A stretch of DNA of 64,000 bases, taken from the NCBI RefSeq assembly GCF_003313505.1, contig NZ_QMHO01000001.1, positions 186,001-250,000 on the forward strand, read 5' to 3'. This DNA comes from Pedobacter nanyangensis. GTDB lineage: Bacteria; Bacteroidota; Bacteroidia; Sphingobacteriales; Sphingobacteriaceae. Both the position numbers and the translations under genes were made by a program. A model generated the notes under the pieces. That model did no database searches. It saw nothing but the letters and a program-made list of their open reading frames with translations, and was not told the origin of the DNA. Shown piece after piece: positions 1 through 9,098 of the stretch (positions within the stretch are counted from its first letter, which is position 1; every line of letters starts with the position of its first letter).

Positions 1-274
1 TGAATGCCTTGATCGCATATTCGTCGTAAGCCGTGGTAAAAATGACGGGCTTCTGAATATCAAATTCGGAAAAAATGTCAAAGCTGAGACCATCCGACAA
101 CTGAATGTCCATGAAATACAGATCCGGCTCATCGTTAGCGGAGAGCCATTCCAGCGTTTCCTTAACCGTGTGTAATATAGCCACGATTTCAATGTCTTCC
201 CGAACCTTTGAAATAAGCCGTTTCAGTCGGTTGGCTGTCAACAGTTCATCCTCAATTATTATTGCTTTTATCAT
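1..274 (-). CDS. LytTR-family response regulator, N-terminal part (runs off window)
   Basis: Translating the reverse strand from the ATG at 274 gives a receiver domain: MIKAIIIEDELLTANRL at the start, acidic pocket E8/D9/E10, and a phospho-acceptor D56 in YFMDIQLSDG. The frame is still open at base 1, so the output domain is outside the window; LytTR is inferred because the partner kinase is LytS-like. The start codon overlaps the kinase stop codon (ATGA), indicating translational coupling. It is the last visible gene of the minus-strand efflux operon and probably responds to a signal sensed by the kinase just upstream. Confidence 0.85.
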   Translation of the reverse strand, partial: MIKAIIIEDELLTANRLKRLISKVREDIEIVAILHTVKETLEWLSANDEPDLYFMDIQLSDGLSFDIFSEFDIQKPVIFTTAYDEYAIKAF

Positions 275-1296
275 CGCTTAAGTTCTAAAAATGGAACCCT
301 CACCCAAAAGAAATCATCATCGTGCTTTATCGAAACCACTTCGTTTCCGAGAAGCTGATACCTTTCTGTTATATTTTTCAAACCAATGCCTTTGCTGGCT
401 CTTTGGGTAGTCACAGGGTTAATGTTGTTCTTTATTACGATACCGTCCTGGTCAGCAAGTATTTCTATTTTTAAAGGGCTTTGCCTGCTGATCGAATTGT
501 GTTTGATAGCATTTTCAACCAATAACTGCATGGTTGCCGTGGCAATGCCTTTGTTCATAAGGCTGTCCGGTATATCAATTTTCACCATCAGACTTTCCTG
601 ATACCTTGCTTCGTACAGAAACAGATAAGAACGTATAAATTCCAGTTCCTCTTTCAGCGGAACTACATGGTGTTCTTTGTCTTTCAGTACGTGCCTGTAG
701 ATATTTGAAAGTTGCTGTACATATTCAACCGCCAACTGTGAATCCTCTTCTATCAGGGAAGTAAGCGTACTGAAATTATTAAAGAGAAAATGAGGATCTA
801 TCTGCATTTTCAAAAATTCCAGTTCTGCCTTAGCCACTTTTTCTTCATACTTCGCCAGCGTGACCGTCGCCGTATTCCATTGGATGAAGAACGAAGCAGC
901 CGTAAATACCGCAGAAAAAAGTATGCACATAACTGTTCCGGTTACAAATACCTGCCGAACCGTTGTTTCATCATAGTATGCATCGGGGATCAACAGCCGT
1001 GAAAGAAACAGTACGGAACTGACGATAACCATCAATATACCGATCTGAATAAAAATCCTTTTGGTAAGTGCAGAACGCCACGGGAAATGTTTATCCAGCT
1101 TTTTGCTGACCCAAAAACTGCTTTCCATTATGGTCAACACACCGATGAAAGTCACCGCCAGATCACGGAGCACTTCGAGCACGAACTCTTTTGTGAGCGG
1201 ATAATCCCACGGGTTTATCAGGAGCAGCATTCCATAGAACACTACTCCGATGATAAAGTAACCGATAAACTTAAATCCCTTTTTTTGAAATGTCAT
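271..1296 (-). CDS. LytS-like sensor histidine kinase
   Basis: A 341-residue inner-membrane kinase. Four hydrophobic segments lie in the first 140 residues, then a short coiled linker, then the His_kinase motif MQIDPHFLFNNFSTL with phospho-acceptor H169. An HATPase_c domain follows, with the N-box near VENAIKHN and a G-box near KGIGLKNITERYQLLG. This is the usual architecture of Bacteroidota LytTR partner kinases. The stop codon overlaps the start of the response regulator by four bases. It follows the DUF2147 gene with a 67-base gap, so it is probably co-transcribed with the RND efflux genes and may regulate them; that link is inference from position only. Confidence 0.9.
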   Translation of the reverse strand: MTFQKKGFKFIGYFIIGVVFYGMLLLINPWDYPLTKEFVLEVLRDLAVTFIGVLTIMESSFWVSKKLDKHFPWRSALTKRIFIQIGILMVIVSSVLFLSRLLIPDAYYDETTVRQVFVTGTVMCILFSAVFTAASFFIQWNTATVTLAKYEEKVAKAELEFLKMQIDPHFLFNNFSTLTSLIEEDSQLAVEYVQQLSNIYRHVLKDKEHHVVPLKEELEFIRSYLFLYEARYQESLMVKIDIPDSLMNKGIATATMQLLVENAIKHNSISRQSPLKIEILADQDGIVIKNNINPVTTQRASKGIGLKNITERYQLLGNEVVSIKHDDDFFWVRVPFLELKR

Positions 1297-1363
1297 AACA
1301 GTACGAATTTAAACATTATCGTTGAGCTGACCGTGATATGCATTAGCAATTAACATTCACCTG

Positions 1364-1774
1364 CTATTTTCGTGTCCACGTTTGTGTCTGGTAGAACATG
1401 CCGACATAGCCCCGCACCTTTAGCTTGCCATTTTCAAGCCACATGGTACATTTATAGGTCTTTCCTTCCGATGGATCATAGATTTTGCCACCTTCCCATT
1501 TTCCGTTGTTCTGCTTAAAGTCCGTTAACATAAGCAGTCCGATAAGAGGTTTGCTACGTTTGGACTTGTCCGGGTTTTCCTGATCGGTCAATGGTTTGCC
1601 CTGTGCATCATTGGCATCTTTCAGCCATACGATCTTACCATTGAACTTGTCTCCCGACTGATAAATTTCTACAATGGCTTCACCGTCGTCTGTCAGCCAT
1701 TTTCCTTTTATTTCCTGTGCATAGGTGAACGATGCTATAAGCAGCAGTGCAAAACTTAAAAATAGATTTTTCAT
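1364..1774 (-). CDS. DUF2147 domain-containing secreted protein
   Basis: A 136-residue protein with a clear signal peptide (MKNLFLSFALLLIASFTYAQ) and a mature domain beginning EIKGKWLTDDGEAIVEIYQSG, characteristic of DUF2147. Motifs such as GKIVWLKD and the C-terminal WLENGKLKVRGYVG with the final aromatic strand fit a small lipocalin-like beta-barrel. The family has no established biochemical role. The gene lies 22 bases after the lipoprotein gene in the efflux operon, suggesting periplasmic or envelope work alongside the pump. Length is typical of the family. Confidence 0.85.
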   Translation of the reverse strand: MKNLFLSFALLLIASFTYAQEIKGKWLTDDGEAIVEIYQSGDKFNGKIVWLKDANDAQGKPLTDQENPDKSKRSKPLIGLLMLTDFKQNNGKWEGGKIYDPSEGKTYKCTMWLENGKLKVRGYVGMFYQTQTWTRK

Positions 1775-1796
1775 GTTTTATTATTTTTGTTATAAA

Positions 1797-2306
1797 TTAT
1801 TTCAAGAGTTTTATTTCATTTAAACGGACGTTTCCCTTTTCCGACTTGGCAATAATCACCGCAAGATTCGGTCTTGTTGTATGGGTCTGTTTTTCGCCCA
1901 CCTTTACCCCATAGGTCAGCAGGATTTCGCCGTTTTCATCTCTCTGTAAACTTACAGGGTATATTTTCGTCTCCCTGTCCGTTTCCGGAAGCACAACCGC
2001 CAATACATTTTGTTTGGAAAAATCAATAACGGTAGGCTTTCCATCATTTCCCATGTGAGCCGCCATTCCAAAAATTTCATTAAACTGTTCCTGTGTTTCA
2101 ATTCTGGGATGCTCCAGTTTTGTTACTGTATTATTTACAAAATAGTTTTTAGCTAATGTGAAAGCAATGTCTGCTGTATTTAACACCGTGTCCGTTGTAT
2201 TTACAGCATCTTTCAAAGCATTCTCGTTGTCCGGTTTCTTATTGTTTTGACACGCCGTAAAAGCCAGCCCTGCAAGTGTTAACAGCATTACGATTCTTTT
2301 TGTCAT
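1797..2306 (-). CDS. Putative PrcB-like lipoprotein
   Basis: A 169-residue protein with a lipoprotein signal (MTKRIVMLLTLAGLAFTACQ; Cys19 would be lipidated). The mature part has a segment VIDFSKQNVLAVVLPE followed by beta-strand-rich sequence. This pattern resembles the PrcB C-terminal domain, but I rate that resemblance as weak and did not search it. It sits between the RND pump gene and the DUF2147 gene in the same orientation with short gaps, so it is probably an envelope accessory of the operon. If the PrcB resemblance is wrong it should be called a hypothetical lipoprotein. Confidence 0.7.
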   Translation of the reverse strand: MTKRIVMLLTLAGLAFTACQNNKKPDNENALKDAVNTTDTVLNTADIAFTLAKNYFVNNTVTKLEHPRIETQEQFNEIFGMAAHMGNDGKPTVIDFSKQNVLAVVLPETDRETKIYPVSLQRDENGEILLTYGVKVGEKQTHTTRPNLAVIIAKSEKGNVRLNEIKLLK

Positions 2307-2349
2307 ATTTTAAATGTTATCGTTTTTTATCGTATTAATGAGTCCGGTT

Positions 2350-5300
2350 CTATTGTATAGTGCCGATTGCTTTTTTCAGTGCAGCCGAAGCAATGAAAGC
2401 ATCATATACTGCCTTATTGTAGCTGTTATTTGCCTGTATCAGACTGAACTGACCATCAAGTACGTCCTGATAACGTCCAACTCCCTTTCGGTAACGGGCA
2501 TCTATCAGTTCCAGGCTCTTTTCTGATGCCTGTACAATATCTTTTGCAACGTTGATCCGTGACATGGCTTCTTGCAGGTCTCCCTGAGCTTTACGGTATT
2601 CCAACAGTGCCTTACTGTTAAGCTGTTCGCCTGCTATTTTCAGTTCCTGCAATGCAATAGTGGACTGCTTTGCCTTGTGATCGTTCCTGAAACCGCTGAA
2701 TATAGGAATGTTGAGCTGTAGCCCCACATAGAAACTGTTCGGCCAGGTATATTGGTTCAACCTGAAATGGTCATGTTGAGCCTGAATCTGGTACTGGCTG
2801 ATAAAATCCAGTGTGGGAAGCCTACGGCTTTTATCCAGATCAATCTGTTTTTTAGCCAGAGCCTGTTGTGATATATTCTGCCTGATGTCAGGTCTGCCTT
2901 CAAAAACAGGAGAGCCGTTCTGCTCTGTAAACAACAGGCTTGTAAGGGTTTCTTCAGAAATGCTTTCCTGCAACAAAACCGTACTCTCAAAAGGCAGTCC
3001 TATAAGCTCTTTCAGGTAATCCGTCGCCTGTACAATCTGATTTTCTGCCATGTAGAGGTTCGGTTTCTGATTCTGCACATTGATATACACATTCAAGGTA
3101 TCCGATACAAGTGCCAGATCATTTTTATAAAGGACACGGGTATCGTGCATGGTCTGTTCTGCCCGTTCTATTGCCTTATGGACAAGTTCCCTGTTAAGGA
3201 TCGCTAAGCGGATATTATAATAAGCCCTGCGTATCTCATCAGCCAGTTCCCATTTGGTCATTTCCCGCTCCGCTTCCGATAACGCTGTGTTCAGTTTGGA
3301 CAACCGGATTCCTTCACGAAGCTGGGGATTAAATATCGGTAACTGTAAATCCACCAAACCGCTGAAATGATTCTTTGCCGATCCGTTTACAGGCATCATT
3401 CTTGAATTGTCAATCGTCAAATCTCCCGTTGGTGAAACACCGATACCGGGGAAAAAGAAAACGGTCGGCTTGATGTTACGTATGTAGGTGGTCGATGCGT
3501 TGATCTGCGGATAGCGGTTTGCCTCGATTTCCTTTGTCGCATACTGTGATTTCAAGGTCGAAAGTTCTCCTGCCTTGACCATTCTGTTGTTTTGAAGCCC
3601 AAGCCCGACCGCTTGCTCCACGGTCAGCCTGTACACGGAATCAGCGGGAATCGGCTGGGTCTGTGCGGACAGTTGCAGTCCACCTATCAGTAGCAGAACA
3701 GTCGCTATACCGGACTTGTTTACTTTGAGTGCCTTGCGTTGTTTTGATCGTTCCATCAAACGGGTAATACCATAATGAACGACAGGAACCAATAGCAAGG
3801 TCAGGAACATCGAACTGGTAAGCCCGCCTATAAGTACCCATGCCAGACTGCTGATCATTTCCGAAGATGCCCCTTTTGACAATGCCAGTGGTAGCATGCC
3901 AATTACCATTGCCAGCGTGGTCATCAGGATCGGTCTCAACCTTGTACGTCCGGCATCCAAAAGTGCCGCTCTGAGAGAATCTCCCTCGGCAAGTCGTTCG
4001 TTTGCCCTGTCGACCAACAAGATGGCATTCTTCGCCACAAGCCCCATCATCATGATCAATCCGAATATGGAAAAGATATTCAGTGAATTTCCAGCTAAAG
4101 CTAAAGCGACCACGGAACCTCCGACACCTACCGGAATGGAGAACAATACGACAAACGGGTATGCCCAGTTGTTATACAATGCGACCATGATCAGGTAGAT
4201 CAGGCAGAGTGACATAACCAGTGCCACGGCAAGGCTTCCGAAAGCATCATCCTGCAAATCGAGGTCGCCCTCATAACGAAGCGTAACGGATGCAGGTAGC
4301 GGATTTTTAGCTACGATAGCCTTGATGTCCTCGCCGATATCTCCGGTAGGTCTGCCGGTTACCTTTGCCATCAGCATCACTGCGGACTGTTTATTTCTTC
4401 TTTCGAGCATAGATGGTGCGGTGGCTAAACGGACATCCGCAAACTGTTTGAGGTATATCATCTGACCCTGAGCGTTAACGAACGGGAAATTTTCAATATT
4501 GCTTGTGGTCGCTTTGTCCTGTTCACGCAGGGAGATACGCATATCGATCTCTGTACCGTCCTTTGTATATTTCATATCTTCGTAACCGTTCACGGCTATA
4601 CGCAGTGCCGTACTGATCCCCTCTACGGTCAGACCGAGGTCACCGAGTTTTTTACGGTCTATATTTACCTGTAACGACGGTTTCTCATCCTCTACAGAGA
4701 GCTTTGGAGCAACGATACCGTCCACTTTCCTGATATCTTCCAAAAGTCGTCTTGCGGTTGCAAATACAGTATCTCTGTTCTCTCCGTGCAACAGTAGCTG
4801 TATCGGAGCGGCATTGGTTCCGAAGAGACCTACAGTGGAAACATCGACTTTCACACCCGCTTCCAGCAAGGCGATTTTTTTAAGTTCCCGTCCTATTTCT
4901 GAAATGGATTTACTTCTGTCTTTAGCTTCAACGAGCGATATGTTTATACTTGCCACGTTACCGCCACGGTTCTCCCCTGAGCCATCACTTTGATAACCGA
5001 CAAGCGTAAACTGATTAGTAACTTCCGGCACTTCATTCACTCTCTGTTCAATAGATTTGACAATGCGATCCATTTCCTGGATACGTGTACCCGGAGGGGC
5101 TGTGACCATCAGCGAAAGCTCACCCTTATCCGTAGCGGGAACAAACTCGCTACCTACATGCCCTGTGAACAGCAGGCTTAGTGAAGCGATCAGGAAAGCA
5201 GCGGAAATACCGACAGTTTTCCATTTATTAACAAGTGACCATGCCAGTATCCTTTCGTAAAGATCGGTCAGCTTCGCAATCTGTTTCTCAAAGAACATCG

Positions 5301-6813
5301 CAAAACGGGAGAAGATAGTCTTTCCGTCCAGATGGGTAAGTTTCGCAAAACGTGACGATATCATCGGTGTCAAAGTGAAAGACACCATTAAGCTGGACAG
5401 TGTGGAAACCACGATGACTAAAGCGAATTCTTTAACAAGGCTACCTACAAGCCCCGGCACAAAAGCAAGGGGCAGGAATACCACTACGTCCACCAGTGTA
5501 ATGGACATCGCAGCAAAACCAATCTCTGTACGACCGTCAAGGGATGCTTTCACTCTTTCAGATCCCATTTCCATGTGACGGTAGATATTTTCCAGCACCA
5601 CAATGGAGTCGTCCACCAGAATCCCGATCACAAGAGACATAGCGAGAAGCGTCATCAGGTTCAGGGAGTAATCCATAGCGAACATCATGATGAAAGCAAC
5701 CAACAGGGAGGTTGGAATAGCGATCAGTACGGTGATTGCATTTCGCAGACTGTGCAGGAACACCAGCATAACAAGTGCCACGAGCAATACCGCCAAAAAG
5801 AAATCAAAGTACACGGAATTAGCCGCTTTGAGTGTAAATTCCGATGAATCGGAAATAACAGAAAACTTAAGCCCGATGTTGCTGTGCAGGGATTCCAGTT
5901 CTGTCAGATGTTCCCGTACCAGTTTTGCGGCTTCCACGGCATTTGCCCCGGTCTGCTTGTTGACCAGCAGGGCGATGGAGTTCTTGCCGTTTACACGGTT
6001 CATGACCGTAGCCTCCTTTTGTCCTTCTGTTATATTGGCGACATCTTTTACGAATATGGTACTGCCATCCGGCTGGACACGTACGGGTTGCATACGAAGT
6101 TGCTCGAAGTCCGTTGCTTTACCTGTGGTACGCACGTCAAATTCGCCGTCTTTTGATTTTACCGCACCAATGGGTATCTCGACATTACTGCTTTGGATAG
6201 CCTGTGCAAGCTCATCCATGCCAATGCCATAGGCCCTCAGCTTTTCAAGGTCTGCGGCAACTTTAACTTCCCTTGGAGAACCACCAAGAAGCGTAACACG
6301 CCCTACATTGTTGATCTGTGAAATACCCTGTCTGATCTGCTTATCCAGCATCTCGTACAACTGTGCTTCAGGAATATTCGCAGTAGTTCCTATTCTTAGT
6401 ACAGGCTCATCGTTGATACTGTAACTTTCAATAGTGGGTGATTTTACGGCAGCAGGGAGTTCAGGGAGTACTTTGTTTATCGCCCGCTGTACATCCTGAA
6501 TCGCTTTTTCGGGATCAGCATCGGCAACAAACTCAATGGATACGACCGCAGAGTTTTCGGCAGAATAAGTGCTGACCCTTTTTATCTTGTTTACGCCGGA
6601 TATGGCGTCTTCCAATTTTTTGGATACCGTGTTTTCTATTTCACTCGGTGCTCCTCCCGGATATACGGCTGTTACCGTAACGACGGGGGTTGCCAGTTCG
6701 GGCAATAGTTCATAGCGGAGTTTGCTATATCCCAATATACCCAGACCTGCTATGATCAGGTAAAAGACAATAAATAATATGGGGCGTTTGATCGCCAGTT
6801 CTGTTAACTTCAT
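2350..6813 (-). CDS. RND efflux permease fused to TolC-family outer-membrane channel
   Basis: A 1,487-residue fusion. Residues 1 to about 1,020 are an HAE1/AcrB-type proton-driven RND permease: an N-terminal membrane helix (IKRPILFIVFYLIIAGLGIL), periplasmic porter loops, D401-D402 in the fourth helix and K928 in VAKNAILLVD, matching the AcrB proton-relay positions. Residues about 1,060-1,487 are a TolC-family channel with long alpha-helical repeats. Between them lies a basic stretch and a hydrophobic segment at about 1,036-1,050 (IATVLLLIGGLQLSA) followed by QTQ, which looks like an internal signal peptide. Normal RND pumps end near residue 1,040 and TolC is a separate gene. The adaptor gene lies 14 bases upstream. 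Substrate unknown; hydrophobic drugs are more likely than metals because the sequence resembles HAE1 rather than CusA. Confidence 0.9.
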   Translation of the reverse strand: MKLTELAIKRPILFIVFYLIIAGLGILGYSKLRYELLPELATPVVTVTAVYPGGAPSEIENTVSKKLEDAISGVNKIKRVSTYSAENSAVVSIEFVADADPEKAIQDVQRAINKVLPELPAAVKSPTIESYSINDEPVLRIGTTANIPEAQLYEMLDKQIRQGISQINNVGRVTLLGGSPREVKVAADLEKLRAYGIGMDELAQAIQSSNVEIPIGAVKSKDGEFDVRTTGKATDFEQLRMQPVRVQPDGSTIFVKDVANITEGQKEATVMNRVNGKNSIALLVNKQTGANAVEAAKLVREHLTELESLHSNIGLKFSVISDSSEFTLKAANSVYFDFFLAVLLVALVMLVFLHSLRNAITVLIAIPTSLLVAFIMMFAMDYSLNLMTLLAMSLVIGILVDDSIVVLENIYRHMEMGSERVKASLDGRTEIGFAAMSITLVDVVVFLPLAFVPGLVGSLVKEFALVIVVSTLSSLMVSFTLTPMISSRFAKLTHLDGKTIFSRFAMFFEKQIAKLTDLYERILAWSLVNKWKTVGISAAFLIASLSLLFTGHVGSEFVPATDKGELSLMVTAPPGTRIQEMDRIVKSIEQRVNEVPEVTNQFTLVGYQSDGSGENRGGNVASINISLVEAKDRSKSISEIGRELKKIALLEAGVKVDVSTVGLFGTNAAPIQLLLHGENRDTVFATARRLLEDIRKVDGIVAPKLSVEDEKPSLQVNIDRKKLGDLGLTVEGISTALRIAVNGYEDMKYTKDGTEIDMRISLREQDKATTSNIENFPFVNAQGQMIYLKQFADVRLATAPSMLERRNKQSAVMLMAKVTGRPTGDIGEDIKAIVAKNPLPASVTLRYEGDLDLQDDAFGSLAVALVMSLCLIYLIMVALYNNWAYPFVVLFSIPVGVGGSVVALALAGNSLNIFSIFGLIMMMGLVAKNAILLVDRANERLAEGDSLRAALLDAGRTRLRPILMTTLAMVIGMLPLALSKGASSEMISSLAWVLIGGLTSSMFLTLLLVPVVHYGITRLMERSKQRKALKVNKSGIATVLLLIGGLQLSAQTQPIPADSVYRLTVEQAVGLGLQNNRMVKAGELSTLKSQYATKEIEANRYPQINASTTYIRNIKPTVFFFPGIGVSPTGDLTIDNSRMMPVNGSAKNHFSGLVDLQLPIFNPQLREGIRLSKLNTALSEAEREMTKWELADEIRRAYYNIRLAILNRELVHKAIERAEQTMHDTRVLYKNDLALVSDTLNVYINVQNQKPNLYMAENQIVQATDYLKELIGLPFESTVLLQESISEETLTSLLFTEQNGSPVFEGRPDIRQNISQQALAKKQIDLDKSRRLPTLDFISQYQIQAQHDHFRLNQYTWPNSFYVGLQLNIPIFSGFRNDHKAKQSTIALQELKIAGEQLNSKALLEYRKAQGDLQEAMSRINVAKDIVQASEKSLELIDARYRKGVGRYQDVLDGQFSLIQANNSYNKAVYDAFIASAALKKAIGTIQ

Positions 6814-6827
6814 TTCTTTTGGGTTTA

Positions 6828-7922
6828 TTAGTTGATATCTGCTTTGCTTTCAGTAATCTTTACCGATGTAAGGTCTATTCCTTCGGTAATATTGGACTGT
6901 CCTTTGGTCACCACGATATCACCGGGCTTCAGACCGGATATGACTTCGATATAATCTTCCAGTTCCCTGCCTTTTTGGAACGGACGGCGAACGGCTTTTT
7001 TGCCTTCACCGACCAACCAGACATAAGGGGCATTGAAATCACCTCTTACCGCCGTGCGTGGGATAACCAGTGTAGAAATTTTTTCCGATGCGTCCATATC
7101 CACATTCACCGTCATTCCGCCCATCAATGTGATGCCGTGCTGGTTGTTGTTCACCTTGGCAAGTACAGGAAATGTTTTCGCCTGATTAGCGTTGGGAATG
7201 ATCGCTGAAACCACACCCTCAAAATGGTGTGTCGGATAGGCGTCTACGGTAAAACGAACTGGTTTGCCCTGTTTGATCTTGGAAATTTCCTTTTCGGGAA
7301 CCTGAAAACGTACTTCAAGCTGGTTTAAAGGAATAATAACAGCGACAGGGCTTCCGGGTGACAGGTAGTCACCTACACTTGCGGATTTGGTAGCAATAAC
7401 GCCACTGATCGGAGCAATGACCGTTGTACGGCTAAGTTCAGACTGGGAGATTTTCAGTTGCTTTTCTGCCATGTTCAAGGCGTGTCGGGCAGTTTCCAGT
7501 TCTACGCCTGTCGCATTGTTCTGTTTATGTAATTCGGCATACCGCTGATAGTCTACCTTTGCTTTTTCGTACTCGATCTGGTGTATCTGATGGGATGGCT
7601 GTTTCATTGGGTTTTCAAGGACAGCGATGACCTGACCTTTACTGACCTTACTACCGTTCTGGATGTTTAGTTTTACAACCTTACCATCCGTTTCCGCAAC
7701 TAAATTTACCATCCCTGTGGTTTCCAGTTGTCCGGGATAAGAAAAAGAATCGTCAAACTGCTCTTCGGTAACAGCAATAGCTTCTATTGCGAACGGAACT
7801 GCTTCCTGTTCTGCACGAATCTCTTTATCCACCTTTTTTTGGTTGCTTGAAAGTTTGAACCATACCAGCCCAACGACCAGTAAAACACCGACAATTAAAA
7901 ATATTTTATTACGCATGATCAC
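6828..7922 (-). CDS. RND efflux periplasmic adaptor (membrane fusion protein)
   Basis: A 364-residue HlyD/AcrA-type adaptor. It has an N-terminal membrane anchor (IFLIVGVLLVVGLVWF), a biotinyl-lipoyl-like half (LVAETDGKVVKLNIQNGSKVSKGQVIAVLEN), an alpha-helical hairpin, the second lipoyl half (TVIAPISGVIATKSASVGDYLSPGSPVAVII), a beta-barrel, and a membrane-proximal domain ending near residue 350. It would link the inner-membrane pump to the outer-membrane channel encoded by the next gene, 14 bases downstream. It is the first gene of the minus-strand efflux operon; the putative promoter element lies at 7,931-8,030. Confidence 0.93.
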   Translation of the reverse strand: MIMRNKIFLIVGVLLVVGLVWFKLSSNQKKVDKEIRAEQEAVPFAIEAIAVTEEQFDDSFSYPGQLETTGMVNLVAETDGKVVKLNIQNGSKVSKGQVIAVLENPMKQPSHQIHQIEYEKAKVDYQRYAELHKQNNATGVELETARHALNMAEKQLKISQSELSRTTVIAPISGVIATKSASVGDYLSPGSPVAVIIPLNQLEVRFQVPEKEISKIKQGKPVRFTVDAYPTHHFEGVVSAIIPNANQAKTFPVLAKVNNNQHGITLMGGMTVNVDMDASEKISTLVIPRTAVRGDFNAPYVWLVGEGKKAVRRPFQKGRELEDYIEVISGLKPGDIVVTKGQSNITEGIDLTSVKITESKADIN

Positions 7923-7930
7923 TTATTTTT

Positions 7931-8030
7931 TTGCCAAAGGTAGCCTGGGCATTAAAGCGTATGCTTGAAAAAGAAACCGAACGGTAAATATTCACCGTTC
8001 AATTGTGTTATATCCGTTTAAGTCGTTTGC
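7931..8030 (-). promoter_or_regulatory. Putative regulated promoter of the efflux operon (copy A of a duplicated element)
   Basis: Read on the minus strand, this stretch contains a Bacteroidota -7 type box TACCTTTG (7,935-7,942) just before the adaptor start codon, and an inverted repeat GAACGGT-8 nt-ACCGTTC (7,979-8,000) about 45 bases further upstream, where an activator could bind. The whole 100 bases align without gaps to 12,371-12,470 at about 68 identities by my hand count. No clear -33 TTTG is present, which fits an activator-dependent promoter. Rest of the 7,923-8,212 gap: nothing else recognised. Confidence 0.5.
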
Positions 8031-8213
8031 TGAGAATTTGGTTGGACACAGTTTGAAAGTCAGTAGTAGCAACTACCTATGATATAGGAATTTGGTGAGT
8101 TATTTTTTGCTTGGGAGCAAGCCGATAAAAGAAAATTAAGCATTGTTTTTTACAGGTAGTAAAAAGCCCGGTACGAAACCATGTAGCGTAGGTATATAAG
8201 CCCCTACCAATAA

Positions 8214-8240
8214 AAAAGCCTTGAATTTTTCAAGGCTTTT
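8214..8240. terminator. Intrinsic terminator after the GNAT gene
   Basis: A perfect 12-bp stem (AAAAGCCTTGAA / TTCAAGGCTTTT) with a three-base loop and flanking A and T runs. It overlaps the stop codon of the minus-strand acetyltransferase gene and can act on either strand. Confidence 0.8.
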
Positions 8241-8850
8241 AAAATCGTTTACTGAATATATAACAGGTCAATGCGACCTCTTTTCCGTGTATCTCCATCG
8301 TGATATCCCGTTTACCCGACATAGTGAAACCCCGCCTTTCGTAAAACTGGTAGGTAGATCCGGAATCGGTATACAGGTAGATCATTTTATCTTTTTCATC
8401 CTTTTCCAATCGGTCAAGCAGGAGTGTTCCGATCCCCTTGCCCTTGATGGTAGGGTCAACAGCGAAAAAATTCAGTTCACCGTCAATTTCGTTTGTCCTT
8501 TTCAGTTCATTGAGCATCTCTACATTGGTATCGTCATATATACTGGATGCTTTCCAGTAAAAGAGATTGATAAAAAAAGAAATAGTTTTGACAAAGGCTC
8601 TGTAATAAAAGGAGGTAAAAATTTTTGGTTTACCCTTTATGTCTGCTAAGAGTACGCCCACCAATTTATTATCCATATAGGCTCCGTATGCCCGTGTTGC
8701 TTTGGTAATTTCCAAGTACCAGAAATATTTGCTGTAGATATAGAGTTCTAACTTGTTGGTTGCGTACCATGATAAGTGCATGCCTTCGACAGCAAACTTT
8801 CTTGCCATATCGAAATCCTTATCTCTGAGATTTTTTATTACTACTTCCAT
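8239..8850 (-). CDS. GNAT-family N-acetyltransferase
   Basis: About 203 residues from the ATG at 8,850 (MEVVIKNLRDKDF); an in-frame TTG at 8,871 is a less likely start. The acetyl-CoA binding motif A is visible as NFFAVDPTIKGKGIGTLLL (Q/RxxGxG/A-type KGKGIG), followed by motif B YTDSGSTYQFYERRGF. The middle contains an insertion with aromatic residues (FTSFYYRAFVKTISFFINLFYW), unlike minimal GNATs. Substrate cannot be told from sequence; small-molecule acetylation such as drug inactivation is possible. It ends in a strong terminator and precedes the efflux operon in the same direction. Confidence 0.85.
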   Translation of the reverse strand: MEVVIKNLRDKDFDMARKFAVEGMHLSWYATNKLELYIYSKYFWYLEITKATRAYGAYMDNKLVGVLLADIKGKPKIFTSFYYRAFVKTISFFINLFYWKASSIYDDTNVEMLNELKRTNEIDGELNFFAVDPTIKGKGIGTLLLDRLEKDEKDKMIYLYTDSGSTYQFYERRGFTMSGKRDITMEIHGKEVALTCYIFSKRF

Positions 8851-9098
8851 TTTATCTGCCTTTTTTTTCAATCAGATAGCAACCGCATATTGCTATTTTT
8901 CATACAGTTGATTCTGTTTACAAAATTATCCAATCAAAGATACCAATAGTCAAAAAAAATAATTGAATAGGGTAAATTGACTTATGAACTGTTCTATACT
9001 CATCTAAACCGGGAAATTGGTTGATGTAAAGTGTTTGGATCGTCATTCGTGTGGCAGAATTTATATTTTTTTCAATCATCTCTTAGCATAAGTCTTGG

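Noticed and set aside
3896..4198. 100-residue reading frame on the plus strand opposite the RND pump, and similar opposite-strand frames
   Set aside because: Shadow of the highly biased RND coding sequence; no independent start or motif.
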